A stretch of 64,000 nucleotides of DNA, from NCBI GenBank assembly GCA_942486035.1, contig CALNXK010000037.1:2855001-2919000 (forward strand), given 5' to 3'. A program made the translations under genes and the position numbers. This stretch comes from Porites lobata (lineage: Eukaryota; Cnidaria; Anthozoa; Scleractinia; Poritidae). Position 1 is the first letter of the stretch. Every line of letters starts with the position of its first letter. Under the pieces are notes generated by a model that made no database searches, was not told the origin of the DNA, and saw only the letters and a list, made by a program, of their open reading frames with translations. This document shows positions 60,711 to 64,000 of this stretch, piece after piece.

Positions 60711-63700
60711 ATGCAATCTACAACAAATTCGGAATGTATACCTACGTTAGAGTTCCCGGAAATTCCAAACAAAGATGAATTTGTGGTAAGTGATGTATCT
60801 TCGATTTTTAGAACTAAACAAAAAGTAAGCTTATTGTACTACCAAAATTAATCCTCGATTTTTATGCAACCAGGCTTTATAGAATAGTACTTAAAAATTC
60901 TTTTTCGTGCCAAACAAAGATTGGTTGCTTTTCAACTTCGACGAAAGCAGATAATTACCTCAGACAAATATTATATGATTATTTAACTTTATTATTTTTT
61001 TGTAGTTATTGAATATTTAACGACAACAATATTTAACTTAAAACATTTATAGAATTGTTAGTATTTGCTACTTATCCATCAATCAGTAGGTGGTCTTTCA
61101 GCCAGATCTGCAGACAACGTTATAAATAATTTTGTGCTCAAGAATGATTCCATTTTCTTCTTCATCATACTCACTTGAAAACAAACCAACAACAATAACA
61201 ACAGCAGCAACAAATAATGTCACTTCTACAACAGGATTACCCACCCTGTGGGACTGGGGTAAATAGTCCATAAATCTAAGAGTCTGGAATAGTAGTGTGC
61301 CTATCAGCAATACAACATTGCAATTATCGTAATCAATCATTGGTTTAATCGAAATAAATACGGTACATGTTGTCGGTACATGTACAACAGATTATTGCTT
61401 TCCCTAGCTTTTCTGTCAGCTTGGACTAAGTTGTATATTTTTACAGGACTGGACGTACTCCAAGAGAAGAGAAATGCAGGTACGGCTGATCTCATCATGA
61501 GTGATTTGTTGGTTATTTATTTTTTTGTAAGTAACATTCATTGTAAATTTGAGTAAAAAGACTCTACATCATTGTATATTTATCATAAGAGACCAGAAAA
61601 GAGCAAGTAATATTGATTGGTCACAAGCCTGTGTACAGTTGCCCCCTTCCCTCAGAACAAATCTGGAAAGGAGTATCTGTGATTTGTCATTGATAATATA
61701 TATTGTGTTCAAAGACCTCATGACTTTTTCGGGAATTTGCGTTATGAAACAGCTAACGTAACATTTCACCATGCCAGCACCGGTTTTCCCGTGAAATGAT
61801 GTCTGAGAAACAAGTGCAGAAATTCCATACTGATGAAGCACCACTGCGCTTCTGATTGGATGAAGCAATTTTCAACCAATCAGAAGCACTACTCAGATCT
61901 GGGTAATTACACGGCAGATCAGTATGGAATTTCTGCACTTGTTTCTCAGATGTCATTTTGCAGGGAAACCAGTGAAGGCATTGTAAAATGTTGGCTGTTT
62001 TCTGAGGCCATTCTGGAAGGGATGGAAAGGGGGACGTGATTTGCCATTACTTCAGATTATTACATCATTGAAAAAGCAAGTTTTCATTGGCTTTCATTTT
62101 CGTGGATTTGACTTCTCTGAAGAAAATCTAGTTAAAAAAAAAATCATGGAAATTATTAAGTTTGGTCAGTGTTGATCACTTCCCATAATGTATGCAAAAT
62201 TATAAACATGATCACAGGCAATCCCTGTTATCTTATTTTTTTTCCTGGGGGGGCCCGTGGGATCCAGGTCCTTTCTACCCTTTGTGACGCCATCAGTTTT
62301 AACGGGCAAGGACAACTTTCTTCGTATGTGCAGAGTGAAGAGATCTTTCAAACCATACCAGAATGAGCACAATTCAGTCAAGGACACCGGAGAAAGAAGC
62401 AAAAACCACGTGACAAAGACCTGAAAAACTCCATGAAAATCTTGTATTCACCTAATCCTAAGGTTTAGGAAAAAAAATCACTAAATGCAATATCCATGTG
62501 TTTATTTTTTAAACCCAAAAACTTAATACTTTTTTATTTTGCATCTGGATCAGAAGGCCACCAAGTGTAAACCTGTAAACTGGTGTTTATCTTGGACCAT
62601 ATTCAGCAGCAATGAATAGCAAAGTACGAGCTGTTTACTAAATAATAATTTTTTTAAATAAAATTTTTACAGCCAAAATCATGCAATCCATTGTTCAACA
62701 AATCTTTTGTTTGCCAGTTTTATTTGACAGGATTAGCAAATACTGTTTATTTTTTATTTTTTAAAATGAAACTGAAAGGCATTTTGTTTGCCAGTTTGTT
62801 TGACAGGATTGCAAATACTGTTATTTTTTGTTATGAAAGAAAGATTTCCTTGTATTGATATGATGAAAACCCTTAAATCCTAAGATTTTATGTTATTCTT
62901 TTACAGTTAGAAGTTCTAAGACAAGTTGGAATATCTCATGTTGTTTGTATAAGACAAAATATTGAGGCCAACTTTGTCCGTCCTAACTTCCCACAACACT
63001 TTAAGTAAGTATAAGGAGTGTGTTATATAGTTTAGTTGTTGAAATGTTGACGTAATAATTTTTCAAAGTTGCAGGTCCAAGTTTACAGAAACTATAAAAA
63101 TAAATGAATTAAATTTGCAAGCAGAAATATTGATAATGTCACTCACAATTAAAAAAAATGTGAAATAACACTTTGATATGTTGATTTTCATCTCCCTATT
63201 AACCTAAATTCTGTTTTCCAGTCCCTCAAACTGAAACTCAGTATCTTAATAAGAACAAGTATAGCTGGATTCATTTAGCAGGCTTAAAAATTATGTTTCA
63301 TGTGTAGAGCCATTGACTGGACAGTATTTTAGATTTTGTTGAAATTGAAGAGTACTTTTTCTAATGTAAAATATCAACAACTAACAAGCAATTTTGTACA
63401 AACTTGTGAATGTCAGGTTTGAGAAACGCATTGTCCATTTTATGCAAGATTGATCTGTAGGGATAATATATAACAGATGGTCCATGGGTATATATATGGA
63501 TTTTTCCAATCCAAGACAATTTAACACACCGTTATATAGTTCTTTCTTTCTAATTTTAATTAGATTTGTGATTGAATTTTTAACTTAAATATAAATTAAT
63601 TTTTTGGGTTATGGTACTCGGGACTGGAAGTTTAATGTAATGCCACCTTAATGTTTTGTTTGTTTTCCAGCTATTTGGTATTAGATGTTGCTGATTCACT

Positions 63701-64000
63701 AACAGAAAACATAATCACTCATTTTCCAAAGGTAACTGGAGACAATGTCCTTTTCTAGAAGATATCTTCATAGCCTTGGAGAGTTTTTACTTTTGTTGTT
63801 TATTGTCTCTCCTCTCCCTCAGAAAATTTTAGTTTAGGTTCATGTTTTACAAAACCTTTAACAACTGTGGCTGTTGAGAATTCTAATGCTCTCCTGTGAG
63901 GGAGAGGGTGGGTAGATCCTGCAGCAAACAATCCCATTCCTGTCCCGGTCCCTCATAATGAGCTGTTTTTTCTTCATTCTGTTCACAGGTAAAAGCCTTC
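60711..64000 (+). CDS. STYX: STYX pseudophosphatase, 5' part, runs off the window
   Basis: Exons seen: 60711-60785, 61447-61479, 62907-63004, 63671-63731 and the first 12 bases of another at 63989. Junctions are GT-AG and phases agree. The peptide starts with an N-terminus ending PNKDEFV, then DWTYSKRREMQ (human EEWTYPMRREMQ), LEVLRQVGISHVVCIRQNIE, ANFVRPNFPQHFN, YLVLDVADSLTENIITHFPK and VKAF. The IRQNIEANF-RPNF block is diagnostic for STYX, a catalytically dead dual-specificity phosphatase that binds MAP kinases and F-box proteins. The active-site loop lies beyond the window. The exon that should encode the ILPGLFLGPYSSAMKSK-like strand sits at 62582-62623 but lacks its 5' end and acceptor. 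Splicing 61479 to 62907 directly stays in frame and loses about 18 residues. Confidence 0.9.
61761..61991. mobile_element. Foldback MITE in STYX intron
   Basis: Left arm 61761-61843 and right arm 61919-61991 are inverted (GTGCAGAAATTCCATACTGA / TCAGTATGGAATTTCTGCAC). An inner pair, CTTCTGATTGGATGAAGCAA and CCAATCAGAAGCAC, lies between them. The frames on both strands here are arm sequence. Confidence 0.7.
62255..62580. repeat. Dispersed repeat in STYX intron, truncated against an exon
   Basis: It matches 57890-58410 (GAAGAGATCTTTCAAACCAT, CATCTGGATCAGA, CCTGTAAAC). Similarity stops at AAAC (62577-62580), and the next base begins sequence encoding the STYX LGPYS strand. Confidence 0.65.
62582..62623 (+). 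pseudogene. STYX: 5'-truncated STYX exon (GVYLGPYSAAMNSK)
   Basis: This reads GVYLGPYSAAMNSK followed by GTACGAG, a usable donor in the expected phase 0. Human STYX has GLFLGPYSSAMKSK here. Directly upstream, where EILP and a splice acceptor belong, the frame meets TAA (62576-62578) inside repeat sequence. AG sites in the repeat would put the exon out of frame and into a stop (62616-62618). The exon therefore looks unusable as it stands. Confidence 0.65.
62705..62833. repeat. Local tandem duplication in STYX intron
   Basis: TTTTGTTTGCCAGTTT followed by TTTGACAGGATT and GCAAATACTGTT occurs twice, about 85-90 bp apart (near 62705 and 62783). Confidence 0.7.

Overview
The window is eukaryotic nuclear DNA. 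Every confident gene is split by GT-AG introns, the base composition is AT-rich, and the gaps are full of small inverted-repeat transposons, Penelope-like retroelement pieces and (AAT)n tracts. The gene set (HACD3, Pellino, FKBP3/FKBP25, STYX) is that of an animal. Very similar MITE families, a sulfotransferase-like single-exon duplicate pair and vertebrate-like gene structure suggest a cnidarian, probably an anthozoan such as a stony coral. That assignment is inference from style; no species marker was found.

Layout. 1-7.1 kb: a transposon-rich block. It holds a TA-flanked MITE, a nested pair of inverted-repeat elements, a Penelope-like retroelement fragment split by a MITE, and two foldback elements with the same termini and 7-bp target duplications; one of these is a 525-bp palindrome. 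7.2-10.3 kb (+): HACD3, two exons, complete. 11.2-14.5 kb (-): a small profilin-like gene, four exons, 5' end not found. 14.7-17 kb: a 106-bp tandem array and other repeats. 18.2-22.7 kb: an intact sulfotransferase-family gene (+) facing a frameshifted paralogue (-), with a MITE and a tyrosine-recombinase remnant between them. 24.9-27.6 kb (-): an unrecognised two-exon gene for a 410-residue protein with an Ala/Gly-rich hydrophobic hairpin. 28-33 kb: MITEs and a perfect 74-bp-arm palindrome. 33.0-51.8 kb (-): a complete Pellino gene in 11 coding exons, 449 residues. 55.3-60.6 kb (-): complete FKBP3, seven exons, 234 residues. 60.7-64 kb (+): the 5' part of STYX, running off the right edge.

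The genes do not form a pathway. HACD3 acts in very-long-chain fatty-acid elongation in the ER. Pellino is a ubiquitin ligase of Toll/IL-1-receptor signalling. FKBP3 is a nuclear prolyl isomerase. STYX is a pseudophosphatase. FKBP3 and STYX are head-to-head with 155 bp between their ATGs and probably share a promoter. HACD3 and the profilin-like gene converge.

The most notable observations are: (i) a STYX exon whose 5' end and splice acceptor appear to be replaced by a dispersed repeat also present in FKBP3; (ii) the 525-bp palindromic transposon; (iii) the unknown 410-residue protein; (iv) a divergent profilin-like gene; and (v) a 55-bp deletion between 10-bp direct repeats that broke one sulfotransferase copy. 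No CRISPR array, rRNA or convincing tRNA gene was seen.
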